Shown piece after piece: positions 43,602 to 52,792 of a stretch of 64,000 nt of DNA. The translations under genes and the position numbers were made by a program. How positions within the stretch are numbered: position 1 is the stretch's first letter; each line of letters begins with the position of its first letter. Location: assembly GCA_050954285.1 (NCBI GenBank), contig JBPBPL010000018.1, forward strand, positions 1-64,000, in the 5' to 3' direction. This DNA comes from Mucilaginibacter_A sp050954285 (lineage in GTDB: Bacteria; Bacteroidota; Bacteroidia; Sphingobacteriales; Sphingobacteriaceae). A model generated the notes under the pieces. That model worked only from the letters and a program-made list of their open reading frames with translations, made no database searches and had not been told where the DNA came from.

Positions 43602-44330
43602 ATGATTGTAACCTACACCGAAGCAGGCTGGGAAATTATTTTACAGCGTGCACACGGAAATTTAGCTGGACAATTGGCGGCGCAATGGAAAACAGCCGAA
43701 CGGCCTGAACGCTGGACGGAAACGCTGCTGGCCATTGCCGAGCATGATGACGCGCAAACGGAATTGGAGCAGGATGATCTGATAACCGAAAAAGGCGGTC
43801 CGGTTAACTTTAAAATGAAAACTTTTGAACTGGCGCATTGCCAGCAGATGATCGATTTTAGTTTGAGCAAAAGCCGTTATATCGCTTTGCTCACTTCCAT
43901 GCACATCAATTTTTTGCATGTAAAAGAAGCACTGCATAATGCACAGGCCAAAGCTTTTTTGCAGGAGCAGGAAAAGCTGCGTGCAACATGGCTCAACGAA
44001 CTTCAAATCAGCTTGGAAGAAGCCGAAAAAATTTACGCTTTGCTGGAGTGGTGCGATGCTTTTTCGTTGCTGATTTGCCAGAAACTGTATCAGCCGGAAC
44101 AAAGAAGTATCGAAATTAGTGCTGGCTTAAATCAGCAGGGAAATCAATTAATTGAGTTAGATTCGGAAACTTTAACCGTAAAGCCATGGCCTTTTGAAGT
44201 GGAAAAATTTACGATCCGGTATGATTCGCGGCTTATTTCAAAATTAAGTTTTGCAGATAATGCAGAATTTAAACAGTGTTTGCTAAATGCGGAAGTGACA
44301 GAAAATATTTGGATTGTTACCAAAAGTTAA
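43602..44330 (+). CDS. DUF3891 family protein
   Basis: 242 residues, soluble. I recognise the DUF3891 pattern: AHGNLAGQLAAQWKTAERPERWTETLLAIAEHDDA, then FSLSKSRYIALLTSMHINFLH and LLEWCDAFSLLICQ, that is a helical domain with conserved His and Asp residues (H-G-N-L, AEHDD, EWCDAFS) that look like an HD-like metal site. Enzymatic activity is unproven. Ends tail-to-tail with the DUF92 gene. Confidence 0.8.
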   Translation: MIVTYTEAGWEIILQRAHGNLAGQLAAQWKTAERPERWTETLLAIAEHDDAQTELEQDDLITEKGGPVNFKMKTFELAHCQQMIDFSLSKSRYIALLTSMHINFLHVKEALHNAQAKAFLQEQEKLRATWLNELQISLEEAEKIYALLEWCDAFSLLICQKLYQPEQRSIEISAGLNQQGNQLIELDSETLTVKPWPFEVEKFTIRYDSRLISKLSFADNAEFKQCLLNAEVTENIWIVTKS

Positions 44331-44342
44331 ACGGATAATTGC

Positions 44343-45053
44343 TTAAAAGCTAAACAGAAAAAAGGCAATTAAAGCTGCTATAGCCGTGTTTAAAAAGTTG
44401 ACCAGATTATTTCCCAGATAACCTTTCCTTTCCAAAGTGGCACCGAGCACAGAATCTGTTACATTGCCAATCGTTCCGGCCAAAATGATCCACCAAAAAC
44501 TAATTTTCCAGCCAAAACTAAAGCTGTAAACTGTTGCAATAACGATGCTGGCAGCCAGTCCCAAAAGCGTGCCTTCTAAACTTACGACGCCATCCAAACC
44601 TTTCTGATCTTTTTTTAAGCTGATGATGTTGTAAAAGTATTTCCCGTAAACCGTGCCCATTTCCGAAGATATGGTATCTGCTGCTGCAGAAGCTAAACTG
44701 GCAGCCATCATCAACCTGAACAGTTCAGTTTTGATAGGGTAAAAGAAGCATAACATGCCCATCAATCCAGCAACGCCAACGTTGGCCAGTACTTGCCCGG
44801 TTTTGCGCTGGCCTTTATTTTTTTCGGCTGCACCTAATGCTTCTTTTAGGTTTATTTTCCAGGAAGTAGCTAAAGCTGATAATAGAAACAGCACAGCAGC
44901 CATTAATATACCGTAATAGCCAGCACCCAAATACAGGCAAATACCAAGCAATGCAGCAGTTAATGCAGCAGGAAGTGTTAGTTTTTTTACTTTTACGCTG
45001 AGAAAAACGCCGGTTAACAGGATAAATGGTAGGAGATAATTGCCGATGTGCAT
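44343..45053 (-). CDS. DUF92 family membrane protein
   Basis: 236-residue integral membrane protein with about six helices. Family motif: GQRKTGQVLANVGVAGLMGML, MAASLASAAADTISSEMGTVYGK and the tail region LAGTIGNVTDSVLGATLERKGYLGNNLVNFLNT. Relatives include the plant VTE6 phytyl-phosphate kinase, so an isoprenoid-phosphate kinase role is possible in principle. Two repeat copies are coding (44740 and 44837). Its start is 16 bases downstream of the next gene's stop, so the two may be cotranscribed. Confidence 0.88.
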   Translation of the reverse strand: MHIGNYLLPFILLTGVFLSVKVKKLTLPAALTAALLGICLYLGAGYYGILMAAVLFLLSALATSWKINLKEALGAAEKNKGQRKTGQVLANVGVAGLMGMLCFFYPIKTELFRLMMAASLASAAADTISSEMGTVYGKYFYNIISLKKDQKGLDGVVSLEGTLLGLAASIVIATVYSFSFGWKISFWWIILAGTIGNVTDSVLGATLERKGYLGNNLVNFLNTAIAALIAFFLFSF

Positions 45054-45069
45054 CAGGCAAAGTTCTGCA

Positions 45070-46410
45070 TTATTTCATCTTCATCAGCGAAGGATAAATC
45101 CTTAAAAAAACTTCTCCCGCATACGGGTTTTTGCCGTATAAATTATCCAAAAGGTTATTGGTATGGTAGGCCGAAAGTTGTCCGCCGGCTGCTACACGAA
45201 TTTTGCCGATGTAAAACAAGTCATAATTCAAGCCTAAAGTTAGCGCGTTGACTGGAAACAAGGTGTTTTCTCCATACAAGTTCTCATCCAAGTTCAGTTC
45301 CTCGCGAGATTTTTGCACCCATTCGTAGCGCGTGTACAACTCCAGTTTGCGCAAACGGTAACTGGCTTCCAGCAACGCTGTGTTCTGGCCTGCCTGATTT
45401 TTGTATTTATTTAATCCCCAAAGTACCGTTAGGTTAAAAAACTGTTCTCCAACAAACGGTTTGCTGTAAATGGTAGAAGCAATAGTGCGGTTTACATTTT
45501 CAGTTGGCATTAGCATTTCCGGACTCTTGATAAAACCATGCGAAACTTCCAAGGCCCAGTTTTGCGTTGGATTGTAAGATAAACGGCCGCTCCATGAATC
45601 AAACCGAGGTTTATCAAAATCCAATCGGTTCTCATCCGGCTCTCTGCCCGTAAAAGATGAACCTTCCAGCTTAAATTTATCCAAACGCAGCCCCAAAGTA
45701 GCTACGCCGAAGGTAATGTGTGTGCCGTCGTTCCAGTGGTGGCCAATCGGCGCATCCGGGTTGGAAAAAGCAGACGGCCGGTGCATAAAAGCGGTAGAAC
45801 CCAAAGCAGGTTCGCCGGGGTAACCCAGGTAAAAGCTTAAATCCGTTTTTTTATTGAAGCTGTAGGAATAGCTGGCAGCCAGTTCAGAGAATAAATCATG
45901 CGGATGCTGGCGATCAACTAAAGGCACGTTTTTCCAGCTTTCGCCGGTTTGAAACAGTAGCGGATAGCCGTTTCCACCTTCGGTAAAACGATCGGCAGAA
46001 AGCATCACGTTAAAATGAAAAACACCTTTTTGTCCAATTTGCCGCTGCGCCATTGCCATAAACCAGTTCGGCGCATCAAAATCATTTCCCCCGCGGGAAC
46101 CTTTATTGGTAAAATCCTGACTGGTAAAACGTGGCGCAATATTGCCATGCAACATATACATCCACTTACCGGAGTTCAGCATCACACCATACATCGGCGA
46201 AGCATCGGGCAGCCAAGCCGTGCCCGAGCCATCCCGGTTCATAGGCAGATTGAGCGAGTAACCACTATTCATCTGCATGTTCATTTGGGCAGAAGTGTCG
46301 CTCATTGGCATGCCTTTCATGCCGGCCATATCCTGCTGGGCTTCAACTTTTTTCAGCATAAAAAAAAGTAACAGCGTAATAAATATAACAGGGAGTTTTA
46401 GTTTTTTCAT
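45070..46410 (-). CDS. Outer-membrane beta-barrel with Met/His-rich N-terminus
   Basis: 446 residues; signal peptide to VEAQ. Directly after it comes a Met-rich stretch (QDMAGMKGMPMSDTSAQMNMQM), suggestive of Cu(I) binding, and then a long beta-barrel domain (PRFTSQDFTNKGSRGGNDFDAPNWFM, HPHDLFSELAASYSY) ending near PSLMKMK. Similar proteins sit beside copper- or heavy-metal-efflux genes in Bacteroidota; none is visible here, so the copper role is inferred from the Met-rich segment only. Confidence 0.7.
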   Translation of the reverse strand: MKKLKLPVIFITLLLFFMLKKVEAQQDMAGMKGMPMSDTSAQMNMQMNSGYSLNLPMNRDGSGTAWLPDASPMYGVMLNSGKWMYMLHGNIAPRFTSQDFTNKGSRGGNDFDAPNWFMAMAQRQIGQKGVFHFNVMLSADRFTEGGNGYPLLFQTGESWKNVPLVDRQHPHDLFSELAASYSYSFNKKTDLSFYLGYPGEPALGSTAFMHRPSAFSNPDAPIGHHWNDGTHITFGVATLGLRLDKFKLEGSSFTGREPDENRLDFDKPRFDSWSGRLSYNPTQNWALEVSHGFIKSPEMLMPTENVNRTIASTIYSKPFVGEQFFNLTVLWGLNKYKNQAGQNTALLEASYRLRKLELYTRYEWVQKSREELNLDENLYGENTLFPVNALTLGLNYDLFYIGKIRVAAGGQLSAYHTNNLLDNLYGKNPYAGEVFLRIYPSLMKMK

Positions 46411-46518
46411 ATTGCTGCAAAAATAGCTTCTAAAAAGTAACCGGTTTTATATAATCCTGGTTAAGATTTACAAAGTTTTGAATCAGGAGATCAACAACCC
46501 AAAAAACTGAATTTTTTA

Positions 46519-46562
46519 ATGCTTTTTTTAGCATACTAATTTTAGGTTGATAAAAACAGTAT
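46519..46562. repeat. Inverted repeat pair in a divergent spacer
   Basis: ATGCTTTTTTTA (46519-46530, AA type) faces TAAAAACAGTAT (46551-46562); the loop contains the AT tract AATTTTAGGTTG. It is located between divergent genes (outer-membrane protein and mqo), where a terminator would have no obvious purpose. Confidence 0.65.
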
Positions 46563-46681
46563 GGTATTTGGCCAATCAGCAGGAAATCAATTGTGATTTT
46601 ATTTTGTTGAAGCTTATAAGGAGAGAGAAAATTGCGCCTGTCATTTGCAAATCAAATTCAGTTCGCTTAACTTTCAAAACC

Positions 46682-46709
46682 TTGCTTTAAATTTTTGCGT
46701 GTATCTTTG
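46682..46709 (+). promoter_or_regulatory. mqo promoter
   Basis: -33-like TTG at 46682-46684 and exact -7 TATCTTTG at 46702-46709, spacing 17, 18 bases before the ATG at 46728. The best complete Bacteroidota-type promoter in the window. Confidence 0.55.
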
Positions 46710-46727
46710 TTTTCTTCAATAAAAACG

Positions 46728-48227
46728 ATGAATAAATCTGAAAATGCGGATGTAATTTTAATTGGGGCCGGTATTATGAGTGCTACGCTTGGCGTAATGC
46801 TTAAAGAGCTGGACCCAAACATGACGATACAAATTTTTGAACGATTGGATAGTGCCGCGGCCGAAAGTTCTGACGCATGGAACAATGCCGGAACGGGCCA
46901 CTCGGCTTTTTGCGAATTGAACTACACACCTGAACTGCCGGACGGCTCAGTCGAGATTGTGAAAGCGATTAAAATTGCCGAATCTTTTGAAGAATCCAAG
47001 CAGTTCTGGAGCTTTTTGGTAAAGCAGGGATTTTTGGTCGATCCGCCAAGTTTTATCAAAAGTATCCCGCACATGAGCTTTGTTTGGGGTGATAAAAACG
47101 TAGAATATTTGCGGAAACGTTACGAGGCACTCACCAAAAATCATTTGTTTAAGGAGATGACTTATTCGGATGATAAAAAGCAGCTGGCCGAGTGGATGCC
47201 ACTGGTGATGGATGGTCGCGATCCGAACGAAAAAGTATCGGCTACCCGCATGGAAATTGGCACGGATGTAAACTTTGGCGCATTAACCAAAGCTATGTTT
47301 ACCCAATTAAATAAAATGGATGGCGTTGATTTAGAGTTTGGCCATGAAATCCGTAGCCTGGATCAAAATAAAGATTTAAGCTGGACGCTAAAAGTAAAAA
47401 ATCTGGGCACGGGTGAGAGTCGGAAAGTGACTGCCCAGTTTGTATTTATTGGTGCTGGCGGTGGTTCATTGCCACTTTTAGAAAAATCAAATATTCCGGA
47501 AGGAAAAGGTTTTGGCGGATTTCCGGTAAGCGGGCAATGGCTGAAATGTGTAAATCCGGAAGTGATCAAAAAACATCAGGCCAAGGTTTATGGCAAGGCT
47601 TCGGTTGGTTCGCCGCCAATGTCTGTTCCGCATTTAGATACCCGGATGATTGATGGCAAACGTGAATTACTTTTCGGTCCTTATGCAGGTTTTTCTACCA
47701 AATTTCTAAAAAGCGGTTCTTATCTGGATTTGCCTCTGTCTATCAAACCAACCAATATTTTACCGATGATGGCTGCCGGAATTAAAAATATTCCGCTGAC
47801 TAAATACTTGATTGACCAAGTTAAACAATCTCCGCAGGACCGTTTAAATGCGTTGAAAGAATATTTTCCGGAGGCAAAAATGGAAGATTGGGAACTAGAA
47901 GTTGCCGGCCAGCGCGTGCAGGTTATCAAAAATGATCCGGTAAAAGGGGGCGTTTTAGAGTTTGGAACCGAAGTGGTAAGTGCCGCTGATGGCAGTATTG
48001 CAGCTTTGCTGGGCGCTTCGCCGGGTGCATCTACGGCGGTTTCGATTATGCTCGATTTGCTGAAACGATGTTTCAAAAGCAAAATTAATACGCCCGAATG
48101 GAAAAGTAAAATGAATAAAATGATTCCTTCCTACGGAAAATCATTAGGAATAGAAGCAGAATTAGCTGTAAAGCTTCGCGAAGAAACCAGCAAAGTTTTA
48201 GGGTTAACTTTACCGCAAACGGCTTAA
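46728..48227 (+). CDS. mqo: Malate:quinone oxidoreductase
   Basis: 499-residue peripheral membrane flavoprotein oxidising malate to oxaloacetate and feeding the quinone pool. Start at 46728 (MNKSENADVILIGAGIMSATLGVMLKEL) next to the promoter; the frame extends upstream by a GTG at 46695 that would overlap the -33/-7 region. Conserved: FERLDSAAAESSDAWNNAGTGHSAFCELNYTP, FIGAGGGSLPLLEKSNIPEGKGFGGFPVSGQWL and C-terminal DGSIAALLGASPGASTAVSIMLDLL. Length is normal. Firm. Confidence 0.95.
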   Translation: MNKSENADVILIGAGIMSATLGVMLKELDPNMTIQIFERLDSAAAESSDAWNNAGTGHSAFCELNYTPELPDGSVEIVKAIKIAESFEESKQFWSFLVKQGFLVDPPSFIKSIPHMSFVWGDKNVEYLRKRYEALTKNHLFKEMTYSDDKKQLAEWMPLVMDGRDPNEKVSATRMEIGTDVNFGALTKAMFTQLNKMDGVDLEFGHEIRSLDQNKDLSWTLKVKNLGTGESRKVTAQFVFIGAGGGSLPLLEKSNIPEGKGFGGFPVSGQWLKCVNPEVIKKHQAKVYGKASVGSPPMSVPHLDTRMIDGKRELLFGPYAGFSTKFLKSGSYLDLPLSIKPTNILPMMAAGIKNIPLTKYLIDQVKQSPQDRLNALKEYFPEAKMEDWELEVAGQRVQVIKNDPVKGGVLEFGTEVVSAADGSIAALLGASPGASTAVSIMLDLLKRCFKSKINTPEWKSKMNKMIPSYGKSLGIEAELAVKLREETSKVLGLTLPQTA

Positions 48228-48247
48228 ATCAGCCTGAAATTATATAG

Positions 48248-48293
48248 ATAAAAGAAGCATGAAGGAGTTTACCTGCTATCATGCTTTTTTTAT
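48248..48293. repeat. Inverted repeat pair after mqo (terminator-like)
   Basis: ATAAAAGAAGCATGA (48248-48262) pairs with TCATGCTTTTTTTAT (48279-48293), 15 bp with one G-T wobble and a 16-base loop. It lies between convergent mqo and the PAS-HisKA gene, so could terminate either; its arms are dispersed-repeat copies. Confidence 0.75.
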
Positions 48294-48310
48294 GCTTGTA
48301 AATTTACTAC

Positions 48311-48994
48311 TCAATCTTTTTTTGCAGGTAAAGTTTCCGGCTCAACAAATTCTTTTTCAACAAACGTACGGATCATGTTGATGCTTTTTTTACTGATTAC
48401 TTCTATCAGCGATACCCATTTGTTAACTTCCGGGTCTTTTTGCAAAGCACTTTTCCGGGAAAGTAAAGCCGCCAAATTATGTATGGAACCCATCGGACTT
48501 AACAAATCATGCGACAGAATATTTAAGATTGCTTTTTTCTTGCAGTAATATTCTTCTAAAACCGCATTGCACACTTTATGGTGGGTAACTTCTTCAGCAT
48601 AACCAATGAGTGTACTTTCCCCAAAGGGCTGATTGTTATACAGCAGGCTCAATTTTAAACGGCACTTTTTTTTATGGGCTAAACTGATGCTGAACTCGAT
48701 ATTGTTTTTAACAATGCCTGGCTGCAGTTTTGCAAGGCATTGTTTTAAATACTGAACATCATCCGGATGAACAAAATTTAAAAATGTTTCTGGCGATGCG
48801 TTATCAGTTTGCCCAAAAAAAGATTTGAAAGCAGCATTTTTGTAAATAAATTTTTTATGGGTAATGCAATATGCAAAATATAATCGTTTGTCTTGTTCTG
48901 TTAATGCTAACATCAAAGACGCAGAATCGGCTTGTAATACTTTTTTAAACGGATTAAAAGCATTCTTTTCAGTTTTATCGAAATTGAATACCAT
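48311..48994 (-). CDS. PAS-HisKA protein lacking the kinase ATPase domain
   Basis: 227 residues. A PAS-like sensor (about 45-140; FAYCITHKKFIYKNAAFKSFFG, then FLNFVHPDD and LIGYAEEVTHHK) is followed by a dimerisation/phosphoacceptor helix pair of the HisKA type (about 150-205, YCKKKAILNILSHDLLSPMGSIHNLAALL; phosphoacceptor His in LSHDLLSP). The protein stops 20 residues later, without any N, G1 or G2 box of a HATPase_c domain. It could be a phosphorelay acceptor, an inhibitor of other kinases, or a truncated kinase; the stop is followed at once by the mqo-end hairpin. Confidence 0.75.
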   Translation of the reverse strand: MVFNFDKTEKNAFNPFKKVLQADSASLMLALTEQDKRLYFAYCITHKKFIYKNAAFKSFFGQTDNASPETFLNFVHPDDVQYLKQCLAKLQPGIVKNNIEFSISLAHKKKCRLKLSLLYNNQPFGESTLIGYAEEVTHHKVCNAVLEEYYCKKKAILNILSHDLLSPMGSIHNLAALLSRKSALQKDPEVNKWVSLIEVISKKSINMIRTFVEKEFVEPETLPAKKD

Positions 48995-49242
48995 ATTTCT
49001 AATTAATAATTCTTTTCTTCTACGAAACTGATTAAATGCTGGTTACAATATTTATTAGTTCGACGGTATTTTGTTGACTGTTAATTTAAAATATTATACA
49101 AGCCGGTGCTGATTAAAATATTGTTGAAGCAGGACAAGTGGACTAAAAGCCAGTTTGATAGCCGATTTGCTAAACACAACGCTTAAAATCTGCTTGTAAA
49201 AGAAGTATCAATTAAGTTTTACGATAGAGCTAACTATTTAGG

Positions 49243-50037
49243 ATGATCAAAAATAACTATCTATTTTATGTGATGGAAGCCCTTGCACTGGCTGGTTTTG
49301 TGCTGATTGCTGCTTTTACCACTATTTTTTTAGAGCATCCGGATTCGCCGCTGGCACACACGCAACTCGCCGTTCATCCGCTTTGGCGCAGTATTATTTT
49401 GGGCGTAGTAATGGGCATTTACATTACGGCAATGGTTACAGCTATCGGCAAATTATCTGGTGCAAACGCCAACCCAATCATTACCTGGGCTTTTTTCCGG
49501 ATTAAAAAAATAAGCTTTGCAAATTTATGCGCCTACCTGACAGCGCAATTTTTGGGGGCCATTGTTGCAGTCTTGCTGCTCAACCTCACCTTAGGCAAGC
49601 TTTTTCAGCATCCGCTTATCAGTTACAGCCTTACCAAACCCAAACCCGGCCATAGCTTGGGTGCAAGTTTTATAGCCGAATTTATCATCAGTTTCATCTT
49701 TGTGATTACCACTTTATTTGTACTGAGTTCTAAAAAATTAGAAAAATATAATGCGCTGATTGCAGGAATATTAATTGCTTTGTTCCTGATTATCGAGCTA
49801 CCATATTCTGGCATGAGCATGAATCCGGCACGTTCTTTCGCCAGTGCTTTAGTGGCTTGGAAATGGAAAGAACTCTGGATATATTTTGTGTCTCCAATTA
49901 TTGCGATGCTGCTGGCTACCGAACTATTTTTGTTATGGCAAAGATCATTAGGTATGGATGCAGAAGGAAAACCGCTGCTAACCGATCAGCTTTTTGGTAG
50001 TTTAACTATCCCGGAATTGCCTTCGAAGGAAAAATAA
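49243..50037 (+). CDS. Aquaporin-family channel with altered first NPA box
   Basis: 264-residue MIP-fold protein with six helices. The second half has a normal box (GMSMNPARSFASAL), but the first box reads GANANPIITWAFF (NPI in place of NPA), with GANAN replacing the usual GxHxN. The extended C-terminal tail (about 25 residues) is polar. Substrate could be water, glycerol or a small uncharged solute; the altered box and the residues flanking it make specificity unclear. Single gene; upstream repeat copy at 49197-49208. Confidence 0.85.
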   Translation: MIKNNYLFYVMEALALAGFVLIAAFTTIFLEHPDSPLAHTQLAVHPLWRSIILGVVMGIYITAMVTAIGKLSGANANPIITWAFFRIKKISFANLCAYLTAQFLGAIVAVLLLNLTLGKLFQHPLISYSLTKPKPGHSLGASFIAEFIISFIFVITTLFVLSSKKLEKYNALIAGILIALFLIIELPYSGMSMNPARSFASALVAWKWKELWIYFVSPIIAMLLATELFLLWQRSLGMDAEGKPLLTDQLFGSLTIPELPSKEK

Positions 50038-50044
50038 ACCTTAT

Positions 50045-50107
50045 AATTTTGGGTTGATAAAAGCAGCATCAACTTAATATCTTAATACTGCTTTTATCAA
50101 CCTAAAT
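50045..50107. repeat. Inverted pair of GC-type repeat copies
   Basis: Arms TTGATAAAAGCAGCA (50054-50068) and TACTGCTTTTATCAA (50086-50100) pair with one mismatch, and the flanking AT tracts (ATTTTGGG, CCTAAAT) extend the stem. It sits between the convergent aquaporin gene and the large exported protein gene. The two tracts preserve the core-plus-AT-tract architecture in mirror image. Confidence 0.8.
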
Positions 50108-50156
50108 TCAGTAATTAAAAATAAAAGATTTTCATTAACAGCTAATTAGTAACCTG

Positions 50157-52604
50157 TCAGAAAACCTGATTCAAATATCCCAGCTTTCCATCCGCAGTAA
50201 AACCTTGAACAACTAGCCTGATTTTTTTTGTATTATCGGAACTGTAAAACTGGATTTTATAATTGCCATTTTCATCCGGCATTACATCGGGTTTCCAAAA
50301 TAAGGTTGTACGATAATCTGGTTTGTTTCTTAATTGTGGTTTGCTGTAATCAGGACTTGAAAACACTCTGCTGATGCTGTAACCATTAAAAGAATAGGTT
50401 TCAAAAAGTTTTCTGCTCGGCAAATGTGCAGTTTTTTCATCACCATGTTTTTTAGTATAGATCAGGATAGCACCGTTGTTCCCTCCGTTTAATGGCGCAA
50501 ACCAAACAGGTGGAGGTGCAAAGCGAATTAAGGCAATATCGAACAAAGAAATAGTTGTTATGTCTTGAAGTTCTACCCGGGCTTCGTCTATATAAAAGTA
50601 ACATTGATTTTTTCTGTCAAGAAATGAACTTGTGCCTCTGTATACAAATTTTGCTGAATCCCTTGATCCAAAAATTTCTAATCCCGGAAACCTTCCTCGC
50701 ATATACTCTACAATATCTATTGTTGAAAAAGAAGGTGTATTTATCAAATCTAAATCAAAAACTCTATCCACAGAAAGGCGCTGCACATGCGTTTGGATAA
50801 CTAAATCTGTAACACTGCTGCGCTGTGTTTTTATGTTTACTTCTTTTAATAAAATCCCCTTAGCAATAAATTTGAGTTTTTGCTCATGATTTATACTATC
50901 TAAAAGTGCCTGGCTAATTGTAGGAACGCTTTGATTAACTGTAAAAGAAGGATTTATAGCAATATCGGCAGAATCAACTAATGATTTGTAAAAAGATACT
51001 TTAATAGGGTACTGCTTGTTCTGCTTGTTTACTGCTTCTGCAAAAACCTTTGCTCCTCCAATTTTATCGTAATTGTTCAATACAAATTGTCCGTTGCGAT
51101 CTGGTTTAACATTCAAAAAATACACCGTAGAATCAGCATTGGTAATAGTTAACTTTACTACTTTATCATTTAATTCTTGATAATTCTCAATTTTTCCAGC
51201 AATGAATTGGGCACGTTCCGGTTGATATCTTAAAGTTAGCGGTTGGTTGCTGCTGATGCTTTTCCATTCAAAATGCCGCCAGCCATTGGTCAGCATCACC
51301 AAATCAAGCTGTTTTTGTAATGTATCACTGTTATTGGTAAAATAATAGGCAGGCTGATGAATGTAGCCTTTCAATTCAGAACTCAATAACAGGTAAGAGC
51401 AAATATTATTTTCAGGTTCTGTACTGATATCTGCATCAGTTACAGCAACAGAAAAGCTTCCGTTAAAGGGATTAAGAGTATTATCCTTCAAATTTAAAGT
51501 AAGCACATTTTTACTTTTTGGCTGAAAAGAAAAGGTATCCGACGAACAGGAAAGTTTCACTTGGTCGTGATGATTAATAAAAACAATTCTTTCTGCTGCA
51601 GGGATGCCATTACCATTAAAAACTGTTAAGCGCACAATTCCACTTGTAAAACCGCTTTTTTTAAAGTTAAAAACATTAATGCCACGGCTTAATTGCAGTG
51701 GATAGGAGGCAACCAAACCACTGCTTTGCACTGCTTCTACCATAATATTTTGCTGTATTTGCTGGCTGGTGCTGGCTATCTTTACTTCCAGTTCATCCGC
51801 AGATGCGTCGTTTATCTGCATTAATATGCCCATTTTTTTAACTTTTGGCAACGTAATATTTTGAACGCTATGATCAGAGAAATGAACCTGCGCTATATAA
51901 GTTACATTTGCAAACGCTTCCAAGTCAAAACTACCCATACCATCATGCAGAGTAGTGAATTTAGTAACAATCTTGTTGTCATTATTCATTACAATTCCTT
52001 GCACTTTAACAGGCATCCCGCTTTCATCGGTGGCTTTAAAAGCAACATGGCAAACATTAGCATCTATTAAATCTCCACCTTCCGGATAAAAACTAATAGT
52101 ATAAACTTTAGCTACAGGAGCATTTAAAGCGGGAGCAATTTTTTCGTGTATATTTTGGATATAGATTTTTTGCCTGTAAAAAGAGTATTCCTTAAAATTA
52201 AGCATCCAAGCAGTAAAGGCCTGTAGTTCGTACCAGCCAGTTTTAAGACTATCTGAAAGGGTAATATTGCTATGTGCTATGCCATTTATTAATGGTAATT
52301 TCTGCTGCTTAACTAATTGGCCAGTATTATCCGTCAGGCGTATATAAACAATTTTACTTAATTGCGATGGCTTGCCATAAGCGGTAGCATAAATTTTATA
52401 CCAGATAGTTTCTCCACTTAAGTAACTGTTTAAATCAGTATGAATAAACGTTTTTTCCTGCGGATATTTCTTGAAGTCTGCTACGATTGCGGTATCTGGT
52501 TTTTGCTTAAAAACATTATAATCAGCCGGTACAGACTGCGCCTCTGTTAAAACTGAATTTAATAACCAACATATTAAGAAACAATATCTTAAATACTTTT
52601 CCAA
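50157..52604 (-). CDS. Large exported protein with MG2-like and TonB-plug-like domains
   Basis: 815 residues. Signal peptide ends at LTEAQ. Residues about 45-150 resemble an alpha-2-macroglobulin MG2-type beta-sandwich (EKTFIHTDLNSYLSGETIWYKIYATAY, then ITLSDSLKTGWYELQAFTAWM). Middle region has more Ig-like strands. About residues 640-720 look like a receptor-plug domain (IVEYMRGRFPGLEIFGSRDSAKFVYRG, LNGGNNGAILIYTKKHG), and a short C-terminal beta domain follows. No barrel is present. Such proteins are common in Bacteroidota; function unknown, probably periplasmic or surface-exposed. Confidence 0.7.
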   Translation of the reverse strand: MEKYLRYCFLICWLLNSVLTEAQSVPADYNVFKQKPDTAIVADFKKYPQEKTFIHTDLNSYLSGETIWYKIYATAYGKPSQLSKIVYIRLTDNTGQLVKQQKLPLINGIAHSNITLSDSLKTGWYELQAFTAWMLNFKEYSFYRQKIYIQNIHEKIAPALNAPVAKVYTISFYPEGGDLIDANVCHVAFKATDESGMPVKVQGIVMNNDNKIVTKFTTLHDGMGSFDLEAFANVTYIAQVHFSDHSVQNITLPKVKKMGILMQINDASADELEVKIASTSQQIQQNIMVEAVQSSGLVASYPLQLSRGINVFNFKKSGFTSGIVRLTVFNGNGIPAAERIVFINHHDQVKLSCSSDTFSFQPKSKNVLTLNLKDNTLNPFNGSFSVAVTDADISTEPENNICSYLLLSSELKGYIHQPAYYFTNNSDTLQKQLDLVMLTNGWRHFEWKSISSNQPLTLRYQPERAQFIAGKIENYQELNDKVVKLTITNADSTVYFLNVKPDRNGQFVLNNYDKIGGAKVFAEAVNKQNKQYPIKVSFYKSLVDSADIAINPSFTVNQSVPTISQALLDSINHEQKLKFIAKGILLKEVNIKTQRSSVTDLVIQTHVQRLSVDRVFDLDLINTPSFSTIDIVEYMRGRFPGLEIFGSRDSAKFVYRGTSSFLDRKNQCYFYIDEARVELQDITTISLFDIALIRFAPPPVWFAPLNGGNNGAILIYTKKHGDEKTAHLPSRKLFETYSFNGYSISRVFSSPDYSKPQLRNKPDYRTTLFWKPDVMPDENGNYKIQFYSSDNTKKIRLVVQGFTADGKLGYLNQVF

Positions 52605-52792
52605 AATGAGTTACAATTAGGTTTTCTTGTTTTAAGCTACTGGCTTAAAGCGGGATAGGTGATAGTAATTTAGAGCTAATATACTTTTGATGCTGTTAAA
52701 TTCCTAATCAATTTATTATTTAAATTTTGTTTTTTTTCGGAGAAAAAGGAGATAACCCAGATGTAAGAAGTTATTAAGTCAATTCTGATATT

